From NCBI GenBank assembly GCA_905182985.1, contig CAJJDN010000010.1, positions 376,221 to 440,220 on the forward strand: DNA of 64,000 nucleotides, written 5' to 3'. Made by a program: the position numbers and the translations under genes. Source of the DNA: Paramecium sonneborni. Taxonomy: Eukaryota; Ciliophora; Oligohymenophorea; Peniculida; Parameciidae. Shown here one piece after another: positions 1 through 11,367 of this stretch. The notes beneath the pieces were generated by a model. The model made no database searches. It saw only the letters and a list, made by a program, of their open reading frames with translations, and was not told the DNA's origin. Positions within the stretch are counted from its first letter, which is position 1. Every line of letters begins with the position of its first letter.

Positions 1-1788
1 TCCCTTAGTTTCTGACAATCTATATCGTTAACTAAAAAATTCTCTATTAGAAGTCGTTAGCACAAGGAATAAAATATAACAATAAGATTTCCTTAACAAA
101 GTATCAAATTGGTTCTTCTCTTAATTACCAAAATCTTAGACTGCTTCATTAAAATAATCTCTCTTAGAGAAAAAAGATTCTGTAATTAATTTATTGTATT
201 TTTAGACTCTTCATTTTATTCCTAATACATATAATGAAGACCAATATACTTCTGGAATTGAAGATTATACTCTTAAATTTCGATCGGTTCATCCTGAATT
301 TGATCCACCTGAAGATAGAGTAAAAACTTATCAAAGAAAAAATCTTTTATCAGATACTAGCACTCGTCCAGGAACAACTCCAGGAGTTTTAGGTGTTTCT
401 TAATTTACAAGACCTTAAACATCTCAAACTACATATAAAATGATTGATTAAGTTGAAAAACTATAAAGACCTAAAACTAATCAATTACATACACTTTCTA
501 AATAGTAACAAACTTGGATGTATGATCCCAATTTTCCAGTATTTCAACCTATTGAAGATAAATAATAAAAATCAAGCAGAAGATTAATTTAAAGAGAGGA
601 ATCTCCATTAAAAGCAGATAAACCAACAGATAGAGATAAATTAGATTAAATTGAAGGAATAGAATAAGAATAAGATGAGGATGAAGATTAATCACCAGAA
701 AAAATAGAAGAATCAAATAAAAATTTAGCATCTTAATAAGAAATATAAACAGTGAAAAAAAAAAAAAAAAAAGAAAGAGCAGATAAATATATTAGTATAG
801 CACCTGAAAATAAAACCTATAAAACAGATTTTGAAACTTAAAATGCTTATCAAATAGGATAAAAGTTCAGGTTAGGAGAATAATAAGGGACATTTCATAA
901 TTATGATCCTTCTTAAATTGAAGATAAAATGGTAGCAGCTAGATTAAATTAATATTATAGTGAATAAAGAATAAAAGAAGTAAAAGAACAAAGAGAAGAT
1001 GTTGAAATGGTTTAATCTATGAAAGAATGGGCTACTAATAAGAGTAGAATTGATGAAATGGTATTACAATCAGAATATGTATTTATAAATTTATTATTAT
1101 TATTAGTTAACAGCAATGGGATCATAATATTCAAATGTTGGAATTAAAATTTCAGATTTATATGAATCTAAAAAAATGGATTTAGCTGAGGAAAAAGCTT
1201 ATGCAAATTATCTTAACAGAACTTCTTTACCAAAAGCAAGAATGGTATAAAGTGCAGTACCAATGACTAAGGTAGTTTAAAATACTGTTATACCAACTCA
1301 AGTTGAAGAGGAAGCAGAAGATTTTTAAAGTAAATAAGCAGATCTTGAAAAATAAATTAACTCATAAAGACTTCAATTATTAAAAATGTCTAGAGGTGCC
1401 TGTCTACCAGGTGGATTAACAAATAATCCTAATTAAGAAACTATTTAAAGTAACAGGATTATGTCTTCTAGTTGTTTCAAAAGTGCTTAACCAAAAAGAT
1501 TATTCAGTTCTGTTTTAAAAACTCATAGTATCAAATAAGAATTAGACTCTCAGGTATTAAAATATGTTTATCAAATTTATTTAGATTGGTGAAATTAAAC
1601 AATTAAAAAATAGATTAGCATCCGCTAACAAATTTGTTCCAATTAATATTCTTTAGAAATCTATATTGATACCTTAAGGACATGCAAATCCTTATAAAGT
1701 ACCTCTTCCAAAGCCAGGAATTCTCTTAGCAAACCTTCCCGATAATACAAAATAAACTAAAACCAAAAAAAAGAAAATAATAAAATGA
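1..1788 (+). CDS. Unknown charged protein, 5' end missing
   Basis: The frame is already open at base 1 (frame 2) and ends at TGA 1786-1788, so the start lies to the left of the window. Three short introns fit: 182-205 (24 nt), 1079-1106 (28 nt) and 1554-1584 (31 nt); each has GT...AG ends and each restores the frame. About 568 residues are visible. The N-terminal part has Pro/Thr-rich stretches (TRPGTTPGVLG, FTRPQTSQTT). The middle is acidic and then basic: an EQEQDEDEDQ run followed by a lysine run encoded by an A tract at 756-771. The C-terminal half is rich in K, E and Q and probably helical. I do not recognise a domain. The coding call is strong because TGA is absent over about 590 codons once introns are removed. 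Confidence 0.8.
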
Positions 1789-2281
1789 TTAAAATTATAT
1801 AATGAAAAGATTTTTTTCTATTTAATTTTATTGAAATTCATTATCACCTATTATCAATAGAAATTCATCTCCTCAAAATACAAAATAACTTTCTGTTTTC
1901 AAAAATTTATAGAATATCATTATATTTATTATTTAATGATTCATATCAATATATCCGTTATTTATATTGATTTAATTTATTTTTTAATTTAAATATCTTT
2001 TTAAGAATGAATCATCTTAAAAGAGATTTTATAATTCATCTTTTTTTTTTATAAATCAAAAAAGCATTCACTAAAAAGTCAAGAAACGCATATTTTTCTT
2101 TATCAAAAATTTAATTTATATGCAAGAATTTAACTATAAAATATCAAAAAAAAAGAGGAGCTTTAACTAAAAGAATATATAATTTTACTATCAAATTTTT
2201 GAAAGATTAAAATCGATGATTTTGTATTAAATAAAAAATTAATTTAGATGCTGCTTCGATTTAAAATCTAGAAAAAAAAGA
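1789..2281. other. Intergenic, nothing recognised
   Basis: About 490 bp of AT-rich DNA between two plus-strand genes. TGA is frequent in all frames, on both strands I found no convincing exon chain. This is longer than the typical gap in this window (15-60 bp), so it may include decayed sequence belonging to the damaged gene on its right. Confidence 0.4.
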
Positions 2282-3321
2282 ATGAGTTAAAAGAGATTTA
2301 TCAAAAGATTATTCAATTAATTTGAATCGTTTAATCAAACGAAATATCAATTAAAGTAATAAATGGATGATATAATAAATATAAAATAATCTTTAAATGC
2401 ATATATACTCATAGCTTTTGATAATCAAAATAAAATTAAAATAAAAGAAGAATAGCCTGATACGTCATTTATAAGTAACAGAATATTGACAATTGCAAAT
2501 CCGAATCATTAGGCTCATCCAATATTAATTAATGTTGAATGTGATTACGATTTAAATCTTAAAGATTTCAATTATTCACCTTACTAGATTGATTCTAAAT
2601 GATGTATTTTCATAGAGAGTCCATGGTAGATATGAAATGATTTAATTTTACCTTATTACACTCATATAAATATCACAATTGCTGTTAGTGATATTAATAA
2701 GTAATTATAACCATTTAAAGTTGATAAATTTTATATAAGAACAAAAAGTTTCTAATTTTTTTTAAAGTCCAAAAAAGCATTTGTTGAACTATTTGATGAT
2801 GCAACAACAAAAAAAGTTGAGGAAGAAATAATATTGCCAAATCAAAATTAAGTAATAACACAATATTTTCCTCATTCATTTGTACTTAATAAAATACATT
2901 TCTTTCATTATTTGATATCAAAAGGAATTTATAATTAAATAGATGATTTATGTATGGAGGTGATGCAATTTGGATTTTACAGTCCAATATAAAAAGAAAA
3001 AATGGAATAACAAAATTGATTTATAAATTTATTATTAAAAATTATTAAAGCAATTTTTCAAAAATTTATCCAGAAGCTATAATTTTTATAATAAATAAAG
3101 AAAAATTTATTAAAAATCCGATATAGAAAAAAAGAGGAATAAAATCTCAGTATAATCTAAAATAAAATAAAGTCTTATAACAAAATGAGATTGAGATTAA
3201 TAATGAATATACTGTTTAATAATCTTCTACAAAATAAGATTCAGTTCCGCAAATACAATCAAGAAATAAGGAAAAAAAAGTAGAAGAGAAACAAGTAGAG
3301 AAGCTATATTCCATACTATGA
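2282..3321 (+). pseudogene. Unknown protein with two in-frame TGA codons
   Basis: From ATG 2282 the frame runs cleanly to TGA 2600-2602, resumes in the same frame, meets a second TGA at 2633-2635, then runs on. A 23-nt intron at 2960-2982 (gtgatgca...ttttacag) joins it to a last exon ending at TGA 3319-3321. Total length after intron removal is 339 codons, a whole number. The parts on both sides of the TGAs look coding: the residues include acidic stretches such as FDDATTKKVEEEI and a K/E/Q-rich tail. No splice pair removes both TGAs, because there is no suitable GT before 2600 paired with an AG soon after 2635. I read it as a gene in early decay, or with two sequence errors. Function is not recognised. 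Confidence 0.45.
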
Positions 3322-4657
3322 GAAAGGTTAATTACATAATTTGGAAGAACTGATGATTATTTATTGATTGTCATAGCATGATGCCAAACAATAAGAATAG
3401 AATAAAAGATTATATTCAGAAGAAAGATATTTGCAAGATTGTCTAAATGTATAAACCAAAATTTCAAACAAAAAATTATTATTGAATATTTGAATCTAAT
3501 TTAATTTATACAGTATTAGTGTTTATGAAGATTTATATTATGGGCTCTTTTAATGCTTCATGAATGAAAAAAATTTCATAAAAATATTTTTTTTCAAATG
3601 TAAATTCTTCTGGATATAATTTTAAAATTACATCTTGTGGATAATATTGAGTTTAATTGAAAAAGAGGGTAAATTTTTAATGAATCATTTTAAAAAAAAT
3701 ATTATAAAATTTTTGCAAACCATATATCAGGAGCAATGTACATTTTCTTACTTTTTGATTTATGTGATAAATCTCCATATCGTTAAATTTTGTTACATTA
3801 GAGTATCTAATCTGTAATAGCATAACTTTCACAAATTAAATTTTATTAATACTAATTATAAAACTATCATTTTGACCTTAATTTCTTACTTTAGATAAGC
3901 TAAATAAAAAATCCAATTTGAAAAGCAAAAAAAATATTTATTAGAAGCAAATGAAACTTTATAGAACTAAATTAATTTATGATAAAAGATAAATATTTTA
4001 AAAACTCTAACAATGTTTCTCAAAAATTAACGAGAGATCTGCACAGAACTTTATATAGAAAGTTATAATTATAATTCAGATAATACAATTAGATTCTAAT
4101 CATGATTATAATTAATAATGTTCAAAATAATATCTAATTTTTTTAAAATACTTGATATTTACTTTTTTTATCTAAAGCATGAATAAAACAAATAGATCTT
4201 TGTGATTTATAAGATATTAGATAATTTATTAGTTTTTAACATATAGTAATAAGAATTTGAAATGAGTTTTGAAGGTTGTAGGATACAAAGATCGATATAT
4301 GATACCATGTCTTAAATTGCTAAATGTTTGAGTTTTTCCTTTGTAATATAGTTCCTTAATCTTGACCTAAAGAAATTAAAGAAAAAAGCATGAACTCATC
4401 TGGTTTAAAATTTCATAATTTGAATATATAGTTTAAGATGAAAACATAATGAAAATGAGATATTTAGTCTTGATAGAATAGTGATTTATGTTAAGCATTT
4501 TTATATGACAATTTTAAGTGATTTTAAAATAATATGTCAAGAATTACTGTAAGTTTTAAGTTTGAATTATATAAAATGATTAGAGAAATTATAGAAATAA
4601 TCAAGCCTTAATAAACTTAATTAAATTGATTCTGCTGTATAAAAAAAATTATTGAAA
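3322..4657. other. Decayed DNA with coding-like fragments
   Basis: About 1.3 kb with no intact gene. Short plus-strand stretches look protein-like (for example around 3660-3830 and 4190-4395), but each frame is broken by TGA at roughly the random rate for this base composition, and no set of small introns restores a long frame. One fragment near 3690 (HFKKNIIKFLQTI) resembles the helix-C/beta-4 part of a protein kinase, but nothing downstream confirms it. It is probably a pseudogene remnant. The identity is unknown. Confidence 0.35.
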
Positions 4658-5029
4658 ATGGGAAATAATTGTATTACAGAAATGACTATTGAAGAAGACA
4701 ACGAAGGATTTGCAAAATCAAGTGTTTAAGTGAGTAATTTAAATCAAATTTTTTCATAAAAATATAAGATGGAGGCTGATGAAGACTGTCTTTCAGATTT
4801 AATTAATTAAATTGAACCTGGTTTTAGTGCTTAATTTGAGATCAGAAAAAAGAGAAATATGAGTGGCACACATTTTGAATCAACAACATAATATAAAGAT
4901 AGAAATTAAAAATAGCTCAAACCTTCACTAAAATAAATTACTCATCATAATTCTCTTCAGAGAGAGCACAGTAATAAAACAGTTAGATGGGACAGTTAAT
5001 GTTACTCATCTGATTCTCTTAAATAATGA
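4658..5029 (+). CDS. Small protein with a possible myristoylation N-terminus
   Basis: An uninterrupted frame from ATG 4658 to TGA 5027-5029 gives 123 residues. It starts MGNNCIT: Gly2 after the initiator Met suits N-myristoylation and Cys5 could be palmitoylated, so a membrane-attached protein is plausible (inference from the motif only). An acidic stretch follows (MTIEEDNE), then EADEDCLSDL, and the rest is rich in Q, S and K. A possible intron at 4731-4772 is not needed, because the frame is open without it. The next gene starts only about 22 bp downstream on the same strand. No family is recognised. Confidence 0.65.
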
Positions 5030-5051
5030 GTTCTGTATTTTATATTAAAAA

Positions 5052-6949
5052 ATGTATTAAAACACTTTGCAGAATTCAATAAAAAAGCGTGACAAATTAA
5101 CTACTTCTGACACTAAATATTCTAGACAATCTTAAGATTCATATTATATTAAAAATAAATAGCAAACATAACTAGCAATTCCAAGTTTTAGAACTCTTAT
5201 TACTTCAAGATGCAAAACATAATAAACTATTGAAATTTAATATGATAAATCACCAATTACCACATAAAGAAGAATTCTTAAAAATAAAGACGAACTTGCA
5301 GAAAAACTTATTCCAAGATCAGATGAAATTCTAGAGATTTATGATGAATTCGAGAAAAATTATAACCATGTAAAAATGTTGAACTAATTGACTTCCGAAT
5401 TAAATTATTTGGATCAATAGTTATATGATTCTTTAAATAAATAATAATAGTCTAATACTACTTAAGTACCTACTATTCAAAACAACTATCTTACTTAATA
5501 TGATTTAAATTATTAAATGAAGTTGGATATTTAACGATTTAGATTCCAGTATTATAGAATTAGAATTAAAAATTAAGAATCTCCTATTTAGATTACATTC
5601 TTAAGTTAAAATACATAAATAAATAGTCTACGATCATATTTCTCTTTAAAAATTGAATTTCCAACAAAATTTAATGCTGATTATTAAGTAAACAGTAAAT
5701 CAATTAGAATATTCACAAACAATACGACTCCATTTTTTACTGAAGACTATTTATTTATGACATTATATTCCCAAAATGATTTTTTATGTACAGTTGTAGT
5801 CACTTTTGGATTTGAGAGAAAATAAAAAATTAATAAATAATAAAAAGCAGAATCCTTATTTGAAGATTATATACCAAGAACTAAAAAACACAAAACTTAA
5901 CCAAAATATTATTAGCCAGAAGCTAGATTATAAAATCTTCTTGACCCTGAAACATTATAATAAATAAAATCTTAGCGTTAGACAAGATAATTAAAAGTTC
6001 TTAATAATGGAAAGAATATTATTGAAGAAAAATAATTAGATAAAAAGAGTAAATTATTTGTGAAAGATTAAATAATAAAATATAGAGAAATAGAAAAAAT
6101 GACCAAATAAAAATATTAATACAGAAATGCACTTCAAAAATTATGGTTAAAATGCATTTTTACAACTATCTTCATTCATAATATAAATTATATTTTGATG
6201 GTAAAAGCTGTTATTAATAATAATTTAGTGTTAAAAGAAATAAATAAGACTTGAAGCCAGAGGAAAATTACTGGTTTGGTAATTATAAACAAAATCATTA
6301 ATTTCAGTTAAAGACTTTGGAGAAACTCCTATTGAAAGAACAATATTCAAATCATCACTTTCTTTGAATGTTATTTGTATGATATTAAAGAAATCTATTT
6401 GTTAAAAGGCAAAAAAGGTTATTACTTCTTATTTATAATCAATAATATTGAATATTAGTGTTTTAAATAAATATTAAAGATGGATAGCAAAAAGTATATT
6501 GATATTTTAATTTAGTAATTTCAATCTAAAGAAATTTTAGAAATATGAAAAGCAAAAAAAGAAATTTTAAGGAGAAGTTATGGAGACTTATAAAAGAGGA
6601 GTTTGATGATATAATATTTGAATTTGCTTAACTTAAAGGTATAACTTCATATTACGATTATGAAGAGAGATCTCATATACATATAGATACGTATAATTTT
6701 ATTTAATTTTAGAGTTTTAATGTTTTCATTATTAGATGAATATGCTTAAAGAAAAAAAGAGATTTGGTAAAAATATATTCATGATACTTTTGTTGTTAAT
6801 AATCCTAAAAATGTATTTAAATTTATTGAAAATAGAGATTAATAAGTTTGGCTATAAATTTTAAAAAACCATCCTTATTCCAGTTACCAAACGACTTCGA
6901 AATAAGAGAAATAATAGAAAAATATGCAGCTATAAAAAAACTTATATGA
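5052..6949 (+). CDS. Unknown 578-residue protein, seven exons
   Basis: The first exon is long (5052-6227, 392 codons, no TGA). Six introns follow: 6228-6256, 6279-6307, 6377-6408, 6515-6540, 6691-6712 and 6813-6835 (22-32 nt). Together they leave exactly 579 codons ending at TGA 6947-6949. The first and third introns end in AAG rather than TAG, so these two junctions are the least certain; the alternative is a shorter gene ending at TGA 6252-6254. The N-terminal half is K/Q-rich; the C-terminal part includes helical stretches such as KEKLWRLIKEEFDDIIFEF and EIREIIEKYAAIKKLI. It converges on the EF-hand gene with a 39-bp gap. The family is not recognised. Confidence 0.6.
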
Positions 6950-6988
6950 TAAATTAATTTATTTAATGATTAAAGTAACTTTTAAATT

Positions 6989-8456
6989 TCATTTAAATAA
7001 CAAAGATTTTCCTTTAAGATTTATGTCTAAATTTTTCTCCTTTTAATTATATTAAGAAAAATTATGTTAGAATTGTCTACAAGGAGATTTTCTTAGATTT
7101 AAATATTTTTCATCTCTCCATTACCTAGGTGTACATAATTTACTATTGGTTGGTGAAACCTATTTACTTTAATTTAAAACTTCTGTTGATGTTCTCAATA
7201 TAGAACATTTAGGTTTTGGAATATTTTATCCAGTTTCAGAATCAGAGGGACATTTTTAAATATTCTATTATCTATACTATCCTGATAAAATTTAGAATTT
7301 TTGTAATTCTTATATTATTGATATTGGAACTCTATCAGGACTTTTTCCATAATTTTAATCTACATTTGTTTGTGATTAATTTTGAAGGTTTTCCCTATAG
7401 TTTTAATTGATTTTATTAAAATCTAAATTTAAATAAGGTTTATCTTAAGACCCTTTTTAATTAATAGGCGATAAATTTAATTTCATTAGTAAAGATTTCT
7501 TAGTGAATAAGCTTTTATTATCTTGTTTTAATTAACATATCCCTAAATTTGAAATAAACTAATTACTCTAAGAGTTCTAAAGATTTGTAATAGAACTTTC
7601 ACTACTTTTATTCAATTTCAGCAACGAATTCTTTGATCTGTTCTTCTCTGATTTCAATTTTTGAAGAGTAGGTAAGTCTTTACCATTTAAGTCTAGTTAT
7701 TAATTAACAAAATTACAAGAACTTTTTGAAGATTGATATTTATTTTGATAAATTTTAGTGAAATCTACTTCTTTATAGTTTTGATTCAATCTTTCTTCTT
7801 AATTTATACTATTTAGTTTTTAATCATTATAACTTTGAATCTAAATTTAATTTAATTCTAATAAAGATAAATATTTTTCAAATTTTTCATTTGTAGTCTA
7901 TGAACTTTACTATTAGATAATATTATTAATACCTAGATAGATTTTTGTAATTCATCTCTACTAGCTAAATAATTTAAATAGCTTATCATTTCATTAAAAT
8001 TAAATGGAATATAACCAGATTGAGATTCATTCTATTCTTGTTCTCTAACTTATTTAATTATATTATAAAATACTAATTAAATATATATTCTTACTTTTGG
8101 ATGCTTAATCATCAAAAACAGAATTCTTAAATTCATTCCAATTTAACGCATCTATTATTAATGAATAAAATACTATTTTTGTCTTTGTCAACAACTTTAA
8201 AGAATTGTAGAAGTTATTCTTCAGTAAGTTTAAATCCATATTTTTAAAACATATCATACATTTCAGTAATGTCAAGGTTTTCTTAGTTTATTGAATTTTG
8301 CAATACTTGAATTATTTCTATCGAAATTTTAAAATATTTTCTAAATTTCTTATTCTTATTTTATCTATTCAGGAAATAGAAGATATTATTTTTTCACTTT
8401 ATTTTGATGCCTTTTTTTAAGTGATTTTTACCTACTCTTAAACCAAGTGTTTACAT
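6989..8456 (-). CDS. EF-hand protein with a long Ser/Asn/Lys-rich tail
   Basis: Start ATG at 8454-8456, stop at 6989-6991. Four introns (8365-8397 of 33 nt, then 22, 22 and 23 nt) leave 456 codons exactly. After a basic N-terminus (KNKNKKFRKYFK) there is a helix and then an EF-hand-like segment: helix EEQLLQFFKVV, loop DKDKNNALNWNE with acidic residues at positions 1, 3 and 12, and helix FKNSVFDD. The loop residue that is usually Gly at position 6 is Asn here, so calcium binding is likely weaker or absent. A partial helix pair upstream (MYDMFQKYGFKL) may be the odd partner. The C-terminal 250 residues are low-complexity and end KGKSLLFK. The plus strand is also open over 6950-7385 but is hydrophobic and shadow-like. 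Confidence 0.75.
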
Positions 8457-8525
8457 TAGTTGTATGCAAAGGAGATCTTGGAGATGTGTCTAAATATTCA
8501 TTCAGCTAATTCATTATTAATTAAA

Positions 8526-8918
8526 ATGATTTTTATTATTTTGATAATTCTCTTTCTATTATTTTCACTATTAGTTGTATATATCTTTAAAAGATATAGA
8601 AGGAGAGAGTAAATTCCTTAATCTTCAATACCTATAAAATTGGAAGAAAATAAGGAAAGTACATAAGAAAAAACAGAAATAGAAGCAATAACTATTACAA
8701 AATAAACATCTAATAAAACCAATATTAGTGAATAAAATATACATAAAAAACATTTAATAGATGAATAGGCTTTTTAATTTAATGAAGATAGTGATAATGA
8801 AAAAGATGAAGAAAGAAATTCTTCAGGCAATTAATCATCAGATCATAAATAAAATCATTCATTCTAGTTTCAAGAAGGAGAGTAAAAACTAGATGAATTG
8901 ATTGAACCAGAAAATTGA
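8526..8918 (+). CDS. Single-pass membrane protein with acidic cytosolic tail
   Basis: The frame is intact from ATG 8526 to TGA 8916-8918, 130 residues. Residues 2-19 are almost purely hydrophobic (MIFIILIILFLLFSLLVV), followed at once by KRYRRRE, which by the positive-inside rule places the tail in the cytosol. The remainder is charged and low complexity, with NEDSDNEKDEERNSS and a C-terminus of LDELIEPEN. It could be a small tail protein of a membrane complex; nothing identifies the partner. It starts 69 bp from the EF-hand gene in divergent orientation, so the two probably share a promoter. Confidence 0.7.
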
Positions 8919-9007
8919 ATTATTTAACAAAAAGTGGAATTTAGGTTTGATTTCATTTATTTATATATATATTGTTTTAATTATAAAGTCTAATTAATTT
9001 CAAATTT

Positions 9008-11331
9008 TCAATTTATTTAGTTAGCATCACTTTCTTCTTCATCAAAATCTTAGTTCTCTTCATCTCGAATATACACTCGTTTTTACCATTACCTAACTTC
9101 TTTGCTTAGAATAAATTCTTTAAATAAATCATAATTTCCACTATTCAGATGTATATAAGGATAAATTTTAAAAAAAGTAATTATTATGTTATCAGCAGGT
9201 CTATTCTTTTAACTATAATTTAATAATAAAGGAACTCTAGAACCTTTATCTTTCAATCTTTAAAAAAATCTTACTAAATTTATGTATTCATTTTATCTTT
9301 CTTCTCTTCTTAAATAGAGAGGTTAATTTTGTTGAGATTAATCTAAAGGTTCCAAATCTAGAATAATTCTAAAATAAACTTAAGACTTAAACAATAATTA
9401 AGGTTTTATTTAAAATAAAAAGCTAACAAATTGAGATAAATCTGATATATTTTAAAATTGTTATAATTTAACTTATTTCTAACAATTAATAAATTTAAAT
9501 TACTTGAATACACTCTTAGATAATTTATTAATATTATATTAAATCCTTAATATTTAAATTAAGCCACGCAACTAACTTTCCATTTTCTAATTTATTTTAT
9601 TCATGATCACTTAAATAGTTCTTTTAGAATTTATCTAACTTTTTGATATTTTAGTGAATATTTTCTAAATTTTAAATTGCTAATGGTGATCTAGTATCAA
9701 ATTCGAAATCACTTGCTGATTAAATTGAAATAGATGTGAAACTCAAAACCATAAGAATGACATATATTCTACATACCTTAATTTATCCTAATATTATTTA
9801 CCATAAATAGAACAATTAATAAAGCATTGGTTATTTAACCAGTATTCATTGCTCCTCTTTCCCATTCATTTTCTTTATTTGGAATTGACCAAATTATCAT
9901 ACAATATAATGAACTAGCATATGAATCATAAGTTTCAAAATTTTTACGAAATGCAATATAAAAAGCTAAAGACCAAGTTATATATTAAGCAGCTCGTATG
10001 AAAAACATTTTAAAAAAATGAGTTGTAGTTCTATATATTAAATTAATAAATTTAACTATCAATTCAGTCCCCTTTAAATAACTGAAAATCCAGAATACAT
10101 TAAATGGAATGAATAATAAAACAAAAGCCATAAAAATTAATCTTATTTATTAAATTTAATAAGTAGCATCTAACAAAATATAATTATGACAAGTAGATAG
10201 CATTGGAAAGCCTTTATTCCAATAATACACATTTTTATTTAATAAACAATTTTAATCATTTAATGCTTCTTGAATATCACTTTATAAAACTGCAGATTCA
10301 AGTGTGCAAAGAACTGAAAAAGCAGATTCTAATATTGATACCAAAAATACTAATAATTAAGTCGCTCTTGGATCAATTGAGCCTTCAAATATTATTTTCA
10401 TGATAAAAAAGAAATTAAATACAATTAAGATAATTGAAAATGAATACCAAGTTTAGGAATTCATTGAATTTGTATTTATTTAATTAATTGAATATTCAAA
10501 GGTTTATTCTGATGTTTCAAAAAATTATTGAACAAAATTGTTTTAATAGATGACATTATTAAATTTGTTGATTCTATTAAACTAAATAGCAAGAGCAATA
10601 GTATTATTTGTAATCCAATCATTTAGAATTAATTTATCGAACATTTATTCCATTTCTTCACGATTATTGAATTTAATATCAGCTATAAATGCTTTATTAG
10701 GATAAGTTCCAAATTATTTTGTTTTAATCTAATTTTCTGCATATCGTTAAAGAATTCCTTCATAAGTATTTTTAAATATATTTTTTAACTAAAATTCAAA
10801 ACACTCAGTTGAATATAAACATAATTGAGTATTGTTTTACATAAATTATTAAGGCTATAAAAAGGAAAGTGCATCACTATTTGCTGGATTGCAATTACTT
10901 GATAAACTATTAATAAATTTTTATTGTTCTTCAAAATCAGTCTCTATTTTCTAAACATCATATTGACAATCAACAGAATAAGAGATCTAATATTATATTA
11001 ATCTAAATCCAGATAAAAGTACTTCAAATTCATTAGGATCAACAAATAAATCCCAAAAATTTTCTTTTAAAACATGTAAACTAGCATTTAAAAATTTGTC
11101 CTTATAATATTAATGAGAGATTAATTTTTTATTCAACATCTCTAGCGAAAGTATTTATGAATCTTAGGATATTATTTGATATTAAATGTTGTTGCTCAAA
11201 TCGTTAAGGGTATCTAGGTATAACAGAATTAAGATTGAAATAATTCTAATGATTAATGTCAAGATTTCTCCTTAAGGAGAAACTAAAATTGTTTTAATTG
11301 CTCTATAAACTCTTTTGGAAAAAAGAGACAT
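9008..11331 (-). CDS. Polycystin/TRPP-type cation channel
   Basis: Start at 11329-11331, stop at 9008-9010. Introns at 9742-9772 (31 nt) and 9479-9503 (25 nt) leave 756 codons. The order of features matches the PKD family: a basic N-terminus (MSLFSKRVYRAIK), a first membrane segment (ILTLIIRIISILILLY), and a large extracellular region of about 250 residues. That region carries NDWITNNTIALAIQFN, similar to the conserved polycystin-domain strand. A cluster of membrane segments follows, with a pore-like stretch near YDSYASSLYCMIIW and a last segment (ALLIVLFMVNN). The C-tail is helical and ends DEEESDANQIN. Known relatives are non-selective or calcium-permeable channels, often ciliary. No EF-hand is visible in the tail. 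The gene starts 36 bp after the stop of the preceding large gene on the same strand. Confidence 0.75.
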
Positions 11332-11367
11332 AAATTTAATAATATAATTTTTGTTAAAAATATCATG

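Noticed and set aside
3100..4400. A continuous protein if TGA is read as tryptophan
   Set aside because: With all three stop codons read as sense, any frame is open, so openness proves nothing. TGA density is about the random expectation, and neighbouring genes clearly end at TGA and use TGG for Trp.
6950..7385. A plus-strand frame continuing the 578-residue gene to TGA 7383
   Set aside because: It is open but hydrophobic and lacks the usual composition. A 23-nt intron at 6813-6835 ends the plus gene at 6949, and the minus strand carries a polar EF-hand protein with exact codon count across the same bases.
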